DNA of 64,000 nucleotides from Astrocystis sublimbata (GCA_022453515.1 JAJNNY010000048.1:124001-188000); one strand, 5' to 3'; positions 45,501-57,300 are shown, counted from the first letter of the stretch. Translations and numbers: made by a program. The notes: a model not told the origin generated them from the letters alone.

Positions 45501-48500
45501 ACACGGGCTCGGCTCTATTCAGAGCTGGAAGCGACATTGACACCGGCGTTGTCGCGTCGCTCGGCATACTTACAGCGTCTCCCAAGGTTATTAGTGACCT
45601 TCCCCCTTATCACTGGAATCATGACAAAATTTACTGGTCTGAATCACGACTAAGTCGAGACTACAGACACAAGCGTCACCCTTACCATGACTTGCTTGGA
45701 TCGCGTGTTCTAACATCACCGGATCATCAGCCAAGCTGGCGCGTCTTCGTTGGTATAGATAGCCTGCCATGGCTGAAACACCATGTCGTGGACGGGTTTG
45801 TCGTGCTCCCTGGGGCTGGCTACATCGCCATGGCTGTTCAAGCAATCGAGCAGCTCAGACAGGACGAGACCCCAGGACTCGAAATCGCGGGCTTTCGCAT
45901 TAGAAACGTGAGTTTCAAGAAGGCGTTATATGTGTCGAGTGACTCAAGTCGTGTCGAAGTTGTCTTGAATTTCAAACACTCTCCATTTGCCGACTACACC
46001 TATGACTTCAGCGTGGCCTCTATCGCAGAAGGAGGCTGGCAGGAAAATTGCGATGGCACGATCTCTTTGGTGCCAGCAGCTGGAGAACACAAGAAGGTTA
46101 GCCGATTCGCAACCTATTCATCTGATCTCCAGATGGAAGGAGATTTCGGGAGCAAGACACTTCACGCCCAGGATCTATATACAAGTCTCGCATCCCAAGG
46201 CAATTACTTCGGGCCGACCTTCGCAATTGTTGATTCCGCGCGCCTCCTCGAGTCCAGGTCCTTGTCAAAAGTCACTATACCGGATATTGCTGCTACTATG
46301 CCCGGCAAATTCATGCATCCTCACGTTATTCACCCAGCACTGTATGACGCGCTCATGCATGTGTGTGTCTACCATTTCCAACAGAAAGCCACGCCAGGGT
46401 CAGCAATGGCTACTTTCTATTCCGAAACTTTCATCTCCGCGGACATTCTCAACCAGCCGGGAACAGAGCTCCAAGTGGTCGCTGAGCTTTCGAATACTTC
46501 GTCACATCTCACGCATTTCAACATCGCTGCCTTCCAGGACGACTCTAAAGGTACACCCCAACCTGTGTTGACTGTCACCAACGGAGAATTCCGCATTATC
46601 GGCTCTTCTCGCCAAGAGACAAACGGTTCAGGGGCTATCAACATATTCACAGTCCAGAAAGGCCTCGACGCCTCTTCAGTTACGGCAGATATGCTTGAGT
46701 CGATCACGACACCTCTCCAATGCTCCGAGGCAGGGATGTCACAAGCTGAGAAACTCAGAGCCTTGCACTCTGCTTGTGCAAAATACTTCGAAAGAGCAGT
46801 GGAAGCAATCGAGAAGAAAGGGTTAAAAGTGCCAGATGATCATAGACAACACCTCTGGCAATGGAGCCTGCAGTTTCTTAGCAGTCATCACGGACAGGCT
46901 CTTCTTCAGCATAGCCCACAATCGGATGAGGGACTGGTACAAGAATTATCCAAGCTTGGTGTCGAAGGCGAACTGGTGGCAAGGTTCGGACCAAAGATGG
47001 ATGCACTTCTAAGTGGCGAGATGGATGGTCTCGCCTTGTTCTTGGAGGGTAACCTTTTATATCGAGTCTACCACACAGATGACTCTGGCCGAGGTAACCG
47101 TTACATGGCCGAGTACGCCAAGAAGATCACGTTCCAAAATAACGGCATGAGAATCCTTGAGATCGGAGCAGGAACTGGAGGTGCTACACTTCAGGTTCTT
47201 CGAGCATGCAGTCCAAATGGCGAGCGTTTCTGCTCGGAGTACATGTACACTGATGTATCGGCCGGATTCTTTGAGACTGCTCGAACTACCATCGTCAAGG
47301 ATTGGGCGCACCTGATTACTTTCCAAACCTTGGATCTCGAAAACGACCCGACAACGCAGCGTTTCGAGGAACATGCTTACGATCTTATAATCGCGTCCAA
47401 TGTGGTACACGCCACGGCGTCTCTGAAGCGATCTCTAGGTAACATACACAAGCTCCTCAAGCCAGGTGGCGTTCTGGGACTGGTAGAGCTCATCACGGAA
47501 ACACCTTATCACAACATGACCTTTGGTCTACTTTCCGGGTGGTGGCTGGGCGTACACGAAGGCAGGAAGACGACTCCTTTGCAGACCATTCCCCAATGGG
47601 ATCAGATTTTGAAGAAATCGTCATTCTCAGGTGTTGAAGTGGCCGCGTACGACTTTCCCGAGCCAGCACGCGGGGCTGCGTTCTTTACGTCGACAGCGAC
47701 AAGTGAAGTTCCAATCAAGGGATCGAATATGAACGGGCATAGCGCCCCCATGATCGAGATTCTAGATGCAACACTCGAACAGCACAATCACATACGTGCG
47801 GAGATTGTGGACGGCCTAGTCTCAAAAGGTTTCTCTACGTCTATAAGCTCATGGTCGGAGACGAAAGCCGACAGCTCTACTTCATATCTCATTCTTGAAA
47901 GCATCGACAACCTTCTACTCAAGAACGCTTCACCGGAACAGTTCAGCCATATCACCTCCCTATTAAGCAACGCCTCGAAGATCTATTGGGTCACGCTGTC
48001 CGGTCGAACGATAGACGTTTCACCAGACAGCTCGCTCTTGACTGGATTTGCACGGTCAGCGCGCAGTGAGAACGAGAACCTCAGACTTCTCACACTCGAC
48101 ATACAAGATGACCTTGATGTTCATGAGAAAGACATCGTAAGCCACATTGTAAAGTCCATTCAGCTGGCTGAAGAGAAGATCAAGAACAATGAGTTCTTGG
48201 AATTGGACACTGTGTACAGAGACGGCAAAGTACATATCGAGCGTCTTATTTCCGATGCTCAACTGAAGGAAGTCTTGAATACGGACAGCTTGGAAGAAGA
48301 CTGTGATTTTCGCCAGGGCGACCGCCCCCTCCACATGAGAGTTGAGAAACCTGGTTTGTTGAACAGTATGTTCTTCGCGGACAGCGAAGTCGTCGACTTC
48401 GGCGAGGCCGACATCCAGATCCAATCCCATGCTTGGGGCGTCAATTCAAGCGACGTGTTACACGCTCTCGGAAAGACAAAGCCTGGCACCAGTATGCTGG

Positions 48501-51500
48501 GTGAGGGGGCAGGCGTCGTGACGCGAGTGGGTGCGGCTATGGCTTCCAAGTATCAAGTCGGCGACCGAGTCGCAGTCCTCTTCGGAACCCCCTTTGCCAA
48601 CCAGACTCGCACAAGCGGACACTTTGCCTACGCGATACCTGATTCCATGTCTTTCGAGTCTGCAGCCTCTATACCCGTTGCCTTTACGACGGCATACTAC
48701 GCACTAGTGGATATCGCACGCTTGAGAACAGGGCAGACCATCCTCATCCATTCGGCAACAAGTGATCTCGGCAGAGCCGCGATTCAACTATCGCAAGATA
48801 TAGGAGCCGTTATCTTCGCAACTACCAATAGCCGTCCCGAAGCAGAAACACTGAGCCAGACTTACTCCATTCCACTATATCACATTTTCAGCGATCAAGC
48901 AGATGACTTTGGCGACGGAATTATGCAGCTGACGAGAGGCCAGGGCGCAGATGTTGTAATGAACACTCTCACTGGTGATGGCTTACAAGCCTCATTGGAG
49001 TGCGTGGCCAAGCTTGGCACCTTTCTCGAGATGGGCAAGACCGACATTAACCGGCGAAACCGTATCAGCATGGAGCCGTTCGATAGAAACATCCGCTTCG
49101 CCTCTGTAGATATCTCTGTCCTTGCCCAGTCACGCCCAGATGACATTTAGGATCTCTTGCAGAGGGCCTTCCAGTTAGTCACAACGAGGTGCCTGACACT
49201 GCCAACTACGACCTTGCCAATCGGAGATATTGAAAAGGCCTTCCGACTTGTCGGAGGCGAGAAGCAGTCGGCAAAGGTGATTCTCACATCTGATGCGAGC
49301 TCGACAGTTACCGTCAAATCGCAGGGTCTACGCCTTCGTCCCGAGAAGACATACGTCATTGTTGGTGGACTAGGAACTCTTGGTCGGCACTTGTGCTCTC
49401 ACTTGCAAAGCCGAGGCGCCCGTCACATTGCCATTGTTTCGCGGCAGCAGCTCGGTTCTGAGGCCCTGGCTGGCTTAGAGAGTAGCTTGAAGGAAGATCC
49501 GGAGTCCCTGGTCAATATATTCACAGCCGATATTACAGACTGGAATTCGGCTTCCAGTCTCGCTACAGATCTGGCAAGTGCCATGCCACCCGTTGCAGGC
49601 TTGATACAAGGCGCCATGGTTTTGTCTGTAAGTTGAATCCAATCATGACCCGAGAATTGGCGCTGATACTGACCTGAATAGGACCTAACATTGCACCAGA
49701 TGGGACTTGACGATTTCCAGACTGTCGTAAGGCCAAAGGACGATGGAACTAAGCATTTGGCGCAGCTATTCCCGCCCGCGAGTCTCGATTGTTTTATCCT
49801 ACTCTCGTCCCTGGCGGATATCCTCGGTTCCCTCAGTCAGGCCAACTACGCCGCAGCGAGCACATACCAGGATATGTTCGCTAATTCTATGGCGTCTCGT
49901 GATCAGGCCAAGATTGTGTCCATTGACCTTCCCCTTATCCAGGGAACGCACTGGGTATCAGATGAGAGGACTGCATGGTTGGCAAGGCAGGGTGGAGAGA
50001 GCATCCCCATGGAGGCAGTTCTCTCAGTCATAGACTTTGCCATGAGCGGGAGAGCTTCCAAGAGCGGGTGCAGTCAAGTTGTCTTTGGTGTGAGCCCGGA
50101 GTATCTCCGTGAGCGTCCTCTCAACCAAATCACCCCGCTACTTCGAAACCTAGCTGTCGGCGGGCAGAACTCCGGTCAACATGCCGACAAGGGTACCGAA
50201 CGCAGTATAGAGGACTCTATTGCCCATGCGTCCACGGTCGAAGATGCTACCAACTTTATTCTCGAAGGCATCAGAGCCAAGTTGTCATCGCTGACCACTA
50301 TGGATCTCTCTGAGATCAGCTTGGACATGCCGGTTACTAATCTTGGTCTCGACTCCCTTATCGCTATTGAGATTAAGAACTGGATCACTAATACTTTGCA
50401 GGCTCCAGCCCTTGTAGGAGAGATCATAGACTGCCCTAGTCTCAAAGCTTTAGCGACCATAATCACTGAGCGATCGGGTCTTGTCAAGAGGGCGGAAGGT
50501 GTCAAAACCAACGGGGACTCGAAACCATCGACCAATGGCGTCCCAGCAACAGCCAAGAACGAGATGGAGAAGGTTTCGAAGGCGAACGGCGACCAGGTGC
50601 AACTCCCCAAACTCCCTCTGCCGTCCCTCGAAGCCACATTCGAAGTCTTTCTCGAGTCTGTCGCAAGCTTTGGAGGCAAAGCCGAACTCAGGAGGCCATA
50701 AACGACTTTCTGCGACCTGAGGGATCTGGTAGACGTCTGCAACAACGACTGGAGAGGATCGCCGAGAACCCAAGCGTAGAGAACTGGCTGAGCGAGATAT
50801 ACAAAAAGGGCCTCTGGCTTAAAACACGAGATAACCGACCGCGCCTCAACAATTTCTTCGGCACGCATAGGCCGACAAAGCACCGCCATTCCCAGGCCGA
50901 GAAAGCAGCGCTCGTGTCGCTCGCGGCTTATCGATACAAGGTATCCTTGGTCGACGGCACAGTGGCGCAAGACTATTCGAACGACCAGCCTCTGTGTATG
51001 GAGGCCGTGCACTGGTTGTTCAACACCAACAGAGTCCCTGCCGAAGGTTGTGATCATGTTGATTCCTGGCCAGGGAATGACTACCTGGTAGCCATGAGAC
51101 GCGGCCACGTGTACAAAGTTTGGCTGCGCGATGAGTCGGGGAAGACTATTACGCACAGCGAATTGAAGTCCAAATTTCAATTCATCTTAGAACAGTCGCC
51201 GAGCGAGGCAAACATGGCAAGTGTGCTTACCACTGGAAACCGAGATGTTTGGGCGAAAGTAAGTAGATCTTGGCTAGCCGTGAATAGGCGGGCAGCCCCT
51301 GTCCCCTGCCCCCTGCCCCAGGCTTCTTCACGGTTTTGGCTAACCAATCCATCACTAGACGCGCAAGGATATCATGTCGTCAAGCCCAGAAAATGAAGAG
51401 TTCATCTCTACAATCGAGAAGTCGCTTTTCGCAGTGTGCCTAGACGATGGGCGACCCGAGAACTCCAACGAACGGGCTGCCTGCTTCCTGCTGGACGACA

Positions 51501-52536
51501 ACACCAACCGATGGCTCGACAAGACAGTCTCGTTCATCGTATGTGCCAACGGCGTATCTGCAACCTGGTACGAGCATGCCATGGTAGACGGCTCGGCAGT
51601 GTACGGGATGCAGCAAGCCATCTCGGATGCCACGATCGACCACGTCGAGGCCGTCGGCGAAACAGGAGCATGCAACAGCGACATGTCATCAACACCGCGC
51701 GGCGTCACCTACCTCCCTTTCTCGACCACGCCGGAGCTCGATGCGCAAATGCTCCGTCTGCGCTCCGAGCATGTGGAATGTATGCGCCCGTACAGCTTGC
51801 GCGCGCTCGACTTCACAGAATACGGCGCCGCGTACCTGCGCAGCCAGAGGGTGCCGCCTCGGACCGTGTTCCAGCTGATGATCCAAGTCGCCGTGCGCCT
51901 GCACTACGGCTACAACCCGAACTCGCTAGACGTCGCCAGCTTGCGTCATTTCCGGCTCGGCCGTGTCGAGACCTTCAATGTGCAGACGGCCCCTGTGACT
52001 GCGTTCTGCGCTGCGATGGTAGATGCGAGCACGTCGGTCGCAGAGCGGCAGCGTCTCCTGGCCGAGGCTGTCAAGTCGCACGCGCGGCTCGTGGCGCTCA
52101 CGACGCGGGGCAGGTCGTGGGCGAGGCATCTGATGGCTCTGAAAGAGGTCGTCGAGCCGGGAGAGGAGGTGCCCGCGCTGTACGCTGATCCGCTGTTCGA
52201 GAAGACTAAGGAGCGGAAGGTCTTCACTAGCTTCGGGGACAGTGGATGTCCGGAACTGGGCACTTGCTGGGCTGACAAGTCGGCCTTATGGATCGCGTGC
52301 GAAGTTGCCGATGAAAGGTTCGTGTTTTGGTTTACCTTCCCTCCCCATATCCCTTGGACTCTTCCTCGAAATATCCCTGGCCAATCGTATAAACTGATGT
52401 GAGGATGTTTGAACTAACTTTGGATTACAGTGCAAGATTCGTCGTCATTAATGGCGAAGGCAGGGCAGATGAGTTTCTTGGTCATATCTTGGAAGCCTCG
52501 AAGATGATGCGTGGTGTCATCGAGTCGGCGATATAG
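42582..52536 (+). pseudogene. Highly reducing PKS with C-terminal carnitine-acyltransferase domain, disrupted
   Basis: Type I HR-PKS locus with order KS-AT-DH-MT-ER-KR-ACP-cAT. Exons read as 42582-42963, 43017-43302, 43359-43884, 43938-44079, 44167-49627, 49682-51258, 51359-52317 and 52431-52536. KS: active-site Cys in DTGCSGSLV, His in EAHGTGT and NIGHTGSASG. AT: FVFTGQGAQW and GHSSGE. DH: HHVVDGFVVLPGAGY. MT: LEIGAGTGGATL. ER: from about 48360, with nucleotide-binding loop SATSDLG in place of the usual AAGGVG. KR: VIVGGLGTLGR and QANYAAA. ACP: LGLDSL. cAT: EHAMVDG (His-x3-Asp-Gly), the acyltransferase that offloads the chain onto an alcohol in such enzymes. Four lesions break it: a 1-nt deletion in a coding repeat (44205-44215), TGA at 44468-44470, TAG at 49148-49150, and a 1-nt deletion near 50691-50696. 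Splicing around single lesions can be imagined but would remove conserved sequence. The product is unknown. Confidence 0.88.
44181..44251 (+). repeat. 12-nt coding tandem repeat (Thr-Asn-Gly-His type), unit 3 one base short
   Basis: Six units modelled on ACAAATGGCCAC in the KS-AT linker: 44181-44192, 44193-44204, 44205-44215, 44216-44227, 44228-44239 and 44240-44251. All are 12 nt except the third (11 nt, ACAATGGCCTC). Asn-Gly-His-rich linkers are common in fungal PKSs. The short unit shifts the reading frame. Confidence 0.93.
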
Positions 52537-52883
52537 TCAGCTTGGGGTGGCTGTGTCCCAAAAGGTGGTAAGAAAACCGCAAACCCCTATAACTGCATTA
52601 ATTCCTATAGAATAACTACTTTTATATACAGCATTAGATGTTTAGAATAGCATAGCCTACAGAAACTATTAAGAATCCTTTTTATATATTATAGATATTC
52701 TAGTAGTTACAGAGGCAGTATATACGCAGACCGCATGTATAGGATCGATTCAACCCTACACTACAGTGGGAGTCATTAATGTGCTGACATAAAAGTAAAG
52801 TGAAACGCCATGTCAGATTAACGCATTTTTTGTCCTAGAAGGATTTTCTCTGCATCTGTTCAATATCTCACGCATTTTACACC
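52537..52883. other. Short AT-rich intergenic region
   Basis: 347 nt between the PKS stop and the HET gene. From about 52595 to 52740 it is strongly AT- and TA-rich compared with the flanking exons. No gene is seen. Confidence 0.55.
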
Positions 52884-55226
52884 ATGTCTTCGTCTTCGGA
52901 TCAGACGTACGAGCCTCTACCAAATGCCACTTCAATCCGCATCCTTATTCTCGCACCCGGCGAGCCGGACGACAGCAACATCTCTTTCAGCATGCTCACA
53001 TCGGATCTGGATTTCGACCATGCGACATTCCCAGATTCAACCCCGCGTCCGATTCCAAATCTCGCCTACGTAACCGAAGGCGACACAGGCGAGGATGCGT
53101 CCCGATACCCCATTCGCTTTGACATGGATTCCAGGTCCACCCCGCAGGAGCCCCGACTACACCCGTTCCAGCGCTACGAGGCCCTCTCGTACGTCTGGGG
53201 CGATGTCAAGGATCCACAGTACGTTTTCCTCGACGGCGAGAAGCCGGTCCCGGTCACCGAGAGCCTGTACTCGGCGCTGCGCTCGCTGCGTCTGCGGCAT
53301 GGCGCGCGCAAGCTATGGGTCGACGCGCTCTGCATCAACCAGAGCGACCATGAAGAGAAGAAGGTCCAGCTGGCCCTGATGAAGCGCGTGTATCAGCAGG
53401 CGGAGAAAGTCGTCGCGTATTTACCCCTGTCTACGCAAGACGAGCGCAATATCAACGAGCTGGTCCCCCGGATCATGCGCGCCATCGCGGCGCATCAGAA
53501 GCACCAGGATGCGAGGGCGGAGACCGGGCCCGGGCTGGAGCAGTATACTGGACCGTTCAATTCCATCTCCGATTTAGAGACGAGAAAAGTAGCCAGGAAC
53601 GAGAACGAGTCGATGACCGTTACGTTGTCAAATGCGATGAACAACAGCGAGGAGAAGCAGCTGTATCTCGAAGGCTTCGGGCTCCCGAGGGGAGATAGTC
53701 TCCTCTGGGACTCATGGCGACGCCTCTTCGGCGCGCCTTACTTCAGGCGGATGTGGATATGGCAGGAGGTCACGCTGGGGAATAACCTGCACTTCTGCTT
53801 CGGGGACGGCGAGGCGAATGCTGAGCCACTGTTCCTGGCGCACCATTTCCTCGCCGAGAACAGCGCTGCCATGAATATGAGCTATACCGCTGCGTGGTGT
53901 GTCGAGGGGGATGATGGCCAGGATACGCTCAACGATAGAATTATTGGGTCCGGGAATGCGACGACGATGCTTCGCGAACGGATTTTGAGGAGGTATGGTC
54001 GTAGTGGTGTAGCTGAGCGCAGGCTCATTCAGAAATTGGCTCAGGCTGGAACATTTGAGGCTACTGACCCGAGGGATAAGATCTATGCGCTTTTGGGATT
54101 GGCTGTTGACGGGGCGGAATTTACTCCTCACGTTAGTTATGCGCCTTGGGACTCGAAGGAGGAGGTGTTCTTGAGGTTCGCGAAGCTGTTTGTTGAGAGA
54201 AGCCAAGGAATTGAAGTTCTGTTGCAAGCTGGAATTCGCGATGAGAACGATGAATGGCCTTCGTGGGTCCCTGTAAGTTCGAGATTCCTACCTCATTCTC
54301 TCGGCACGACTCTGTATTTGCCAGTAGGTGCTAATTTCTCCAAGCATTGGGATGATCTGGAACGGCCTGTCCCAGTGGATGCGAGTAGGAGTACAGGTCC
54401 AACAACAACACGTATTCAAGTAGACAACAACAACAACCGGGCTCTCGATATCTATGGGACTATTCTAGATGATATCAATGTGGTCAACGACTCGGTATTC
54501 GAGACTCTTCAAGTGACAGATGATGGTATCAATTCTAGAAGGTTCCTCCAAAACATGACAAGCGCCTTCATTATGGTATTTAAAGCTCTCTCTAAGGAAG
54601 ACCCGGAGGCGATTTTCGAGCAACTCTTCTGTGTCCTCGCCCAGCCGAAAAGCCGACGAGATATGGGACAGCAACAAGAACCAGAACAATCTGACTCAGC
54701 ACAAGGGGATACTGCATCTACCAAAACATCCGATCAAAAACCAACGCCATCGGCAAATGACGAAGTCATTGCAGCATTGAACCCAGAAGCCGAGTTTCTT
54801 CGTACCGGATTTCACGAATTCCTCAAATACATATGGGCCCTCAAGTCTCAGATAGACAGTCTGTTGGCGGGACGTGAAGACAATTCAGAAGACAACACGA
54901 CTCAAGTAATTCAGGTGGAATCCCCGGCCCAGTATCATGCATTCCAGAAGGCGGCCATGAAGAACATTCACCACAGGCGTTTATGCGTCACGAAGGGCGA
55001 GCGTGTCGGTGTAGCGCCCAAGCGAGTCAAGGTAGGCGATAAGGTCGTCGTGTTCGAAGGGTGCGATATACAGTATGTTTTGCGCCCTTTTGAGAATAAG
55101 CCAGGAGTGGAGGGAGGGGAAGACGAGGAGGTAACCTACAGGCTTGTAGGTCCTGCGCTTTTCTACTCGTCTGGGGATGAGATGGCCTCCTTAAGTAAAG
55201 TCGTTCAAAGTATTAGGATAGTATAG
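52884..55226 (+). CDS. HET-domain (heterokaryon incompatibility) protein
   Basis: A single-exon 780-residue protein. HET domains trigger programmed cell death or growth arrest after fusion of incompatible hyphae, and many of the numerous paralogues are of unknown specificity. Conserved blocks are all visible: YEALSYVWGD (about residue 100), then LRSLRLRHGARKLWVDALCI with NQSDHEEKKVQLALM, then the RRMWIWQEV block near 290, and DPRDKIYALLGLA near 395. The C-terminal half is variable, as usual, with an acidic/Gln-rich linker (about 590-630) and a terminal beta-rich piece (VGDKVVVFEGCDIQYVLRPF) common in HET proteins. It has no NACHT, WD40 or ankyrin repeats. The start at 52884 begins MSSSSDQTYEPL. 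The frame is intact directly beside the disrupted PKS. Confidence 0.93.
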   Translation: MSSSSDQTYEPLPNATSIRILILAPGEPDDSNISFSMLTSDLDFDHATFPDSTPRPIPNLAYVTEGDTGEDASRYPIRFDMDSRSTPQEPRLHPFQRYEALSYVWGDVKDPQYVFLDGEKPVPVTESLYSALRSLRLRHGARKLWVDALCINQSDHEEKKVQLALMKRVYQQAEKVVAYLPLSTQDERNINELVPRIMRAIAAHQKHQDARAETGPGLEQYTGPFNSISDLETRKVARNENESMTVTLSNAMNNSEEKQLYLEGFGLPRGDSLLWDSWRRLFGAPYFRRMWIWQEVTLGNNLHFCFGDGEANAEPLFLAHHFLAENSAAMNMSYTAAWCVEGDDGQDTLNDRIIGSGNATTMLRERILRRYGRSGVAERRLIQKLAQAGTFEATDPRDKIYALLGLAVDGAEFTPHVSYAPWDSKEEVFLRFAKLFVERSQGIEVLLQAGIRDENDEWPSWVPVSSRFLPHSLGTTLYLPVGANFSKHWDDLERPVPVDASRSTGPTTTRIQVDNNNNRALDIYGTILDDINVVNDSVFETLQVTDDGINSRRFLQNMTSAFIMVFKALSKEDPEAIFEQLFCVLAQPKSRRDMGQQQEPEQSDSAQGDTASTKTSDQKPTPSANDEVIAALNPEAEFLRTGFHEFLKYIWALKSQIDSLLAGREDNSEDNTTQVIQVESPAQYHAFQKAAMKNIHHRRLCVTKGERVGVAPKRVKVGDKVVVFEGCDIQYVLRPFENKPGVEGGEDEEVTYRLVGPALFYSSGDEMASLSKVVQSIRIV

Positions 55227-55747
55227 ATAGCTGTCTGAGACTCAAAAAAACCAATGACTTTCATATGAGCAGCCGAGATAGTAGTGGTTACGGCTAGAAC
55301 TAGTGCCGTGATTGATGCCGAGCATTAAGTAATAATCTAGCTGCTGGCAGCTTTATTTTATCAACCTTGAATGGACCGCCAGTCCCATATCAGGTAGGGT
55401 TTCCTCCAACTAGGTGTTGATAATAAGGCTGCTCGATCTGCCTTCTATATCTAGACATCATATGCTGATATTCATGCCTTCCTAGCCGAATTCGCATCCA
55501 ACTTGCTCTCCTTGTTCTCCTTCTCCTTGGGCCTAGATTTACACAGGTCTGACAGTTCGCCGCATCGCATTTCTCCCCCCCTGTGGCATTAAAAAATCAG
55601 TTAAGTCTACATCATCTCATAAATGGCTTACGTCTCCGACCGCATATCCAGCAACCATTCGCACTCCGAAACACCCGACGTTCCTGAACAACAACTCGTC
55701 TCCCTTTCTCGCTATCGAAAAGATACCTACCAAGTTCAAAATACCCT
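55227..55747. other. Convergent 3' intergenic region
   Basis: 521 nt between the HET stop and the GFA stop. A run of C (CCCCCC near 55575) and TC-rich DNA are present. No gene is seen; the minus-strand frame 55617-56000 is a shadow of the GFA gene. Confidence 0.55.
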
Positions 55748-56427
55748 CTAATAACGAGCCGATGTCTGCGGGAAAGTAACGCCCTCCCGCGGGACCCCCT
55801 CGAGGTCCGTCATGCGAAACAGCCCGACGACCTGCGGCACGCCTTCGATGGGCGTCGACCAGGCGACCCTGTTCTCGATGAACTGCTCGACCTGCGGCCT
55901 TAGCTTCGTCTCGGCCAGCGAGAAGTCGTCGACGGTCCCCGTGCGCAGGATCGCCATGCCGGGGAACCGGGCGCCCTTGCGGTACATGAGGGTCCCGCAC
56001 ACGGCGCAGAAGTAGTTCGTCATCTGCGCCTTGGCCCGCACCGTCTCGGCCTGTCCGAAGGCTGTGAGCTTCTCCTGCCCGCGCACGTGCTTCAGGTGGG
56101 TGTCGGCCACGGTGATGTTGGACATGTAGAAGGCCGCGCTGATCTTGCGGCAGTCGGAGCAGTGGCAGACGTGGCGGTTCAGCAGGCCGGGTCCTTGGAT
56201 TGGCTGTTCACGTTCATTGTCAGCTTTGCTAGATATTTGCATACGGTGGGAGGGGGGATGGGTTGCATGGGAGCGAATCAAGATCATTGGTAAGGTAGGT
56301 ATATATGACTTACAAATACTAGCTGTACGGCTCCGCAGAAACACGTTGCTGTGGCTTCATCTTCAGTCGACCAGCCATCGCGGGCGAGGCCTGCAACGGG
56401 GAAATTCTCGTCTTGACGAGCAGCCAT
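55748..56427 (-). CDS. GFA-family (glutathione-dependent formaldehyde-activating-like) zinc protein
   Basis: Small zinc-binding fold of the GFA/CENP-V family; the family name comes from a proposed glutathione-formaldehyde adduct role, and most fungal members have no proven substrate. Two minus-strand exons, 56427-56314 and 56203-55748, join over a 110-nt GT..AG intron (branch CTGAC near its end) to 189 codons. The zinc ligands are in place: CFCG (Cys 29 and 31), CHCSDC (Cys 51, 53 and 56) and CAVCG (Cys 104 and 107). The start at 56427 begins MAARQDENFPV. Reading without the intron would replace the first Cys pair, so the spliced model is favoured. Confidence 0.9.
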
Positions 56428-57300
56428 TGCGGGGCACGTGAGAATGCTACTGATGTTGAAGCTCGGCCGGACGTGTTGACAGACGGGGGAGGAAATATCT
56501 GCTTTATGACTCCGATGAACGACTTACAATCCAGGGGGGTGATTTGACTCTGTTGAAGGTCGGTTACAATTATTCCTTGCCAGACAAGAGGAAGCAATTG
56601 GATATATAAGCCCGACGAACAAGTTGCAATCTAGAGGGGTGAATAGAACCTGCTTATTGCCACACCTGTCAGGTTATAGAAACATAGCTCCGGAACTACA
56701 AACCTAGTCTAGTATATGTTATCAACTTGGAAAATCATTATCTGCAGTCCCTGAATTACAAAGGACTATAATCCCAATTCCAATGTGACTTGATTACTCA
56801 CACATATATCTACTTATTTACACACCTAGGTAATACTACGTGGCACCACACGCAATAGAGATCTTCCGCGCGATAGAGCGGGCGACATGTCTGACGTACA
56901 TTGGAGTCACGGAGTTCGATGGAGTAACGGAGTATATGCAAGCAGCGTAGCAGCCAAGCACCCCCCACGAATACCTAATCCAGATCCAACACCAGGGTCC
57001 CGAATGAGCGACAAAACATGACGACATGAATAGGACATACAGCTTACTCATCTTGTTCATCTCTTCGGTGATAGACATCCACTGCGGACATAGACATGGA
57101 TTCTACCATGGAAAGATGGCATCTCCGACTGTGTAGAGTTTCTGCACCAGTCAGTGCCACCCATGATCATCCGCAATGCTGATCTTGAACGGAAGCTTCT
57201 ATATAAAGGCACGGTATGAACCAGCAAGGGACACATACCATCTGCCATTATTGACGTATAACACAATCTCAGTAAAGTCATACTCAAGTATATCTAAACG
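56428..57300. other. Divergent intergenic region
   Basis: 873 nt between the GFA and metallo-hydrolase starts; AT-rich in the middle. Two similar tracts (CGACTTACAATCCAGGGGGG near 56520 and an AGTTGCAATCTAGAGGGG tract near 56622) suggest a small local duplication. No gene is seen. Confidence 0.45.

Noticed and set aside
44531..49150. Independent 1539-residue AT-DH-MT-ER protein gene
   Set aside because: The coding frame continues upstream past a TGA into linker sequence and downstream past a TAG into KR, so it is a fragment of one broken PKS.
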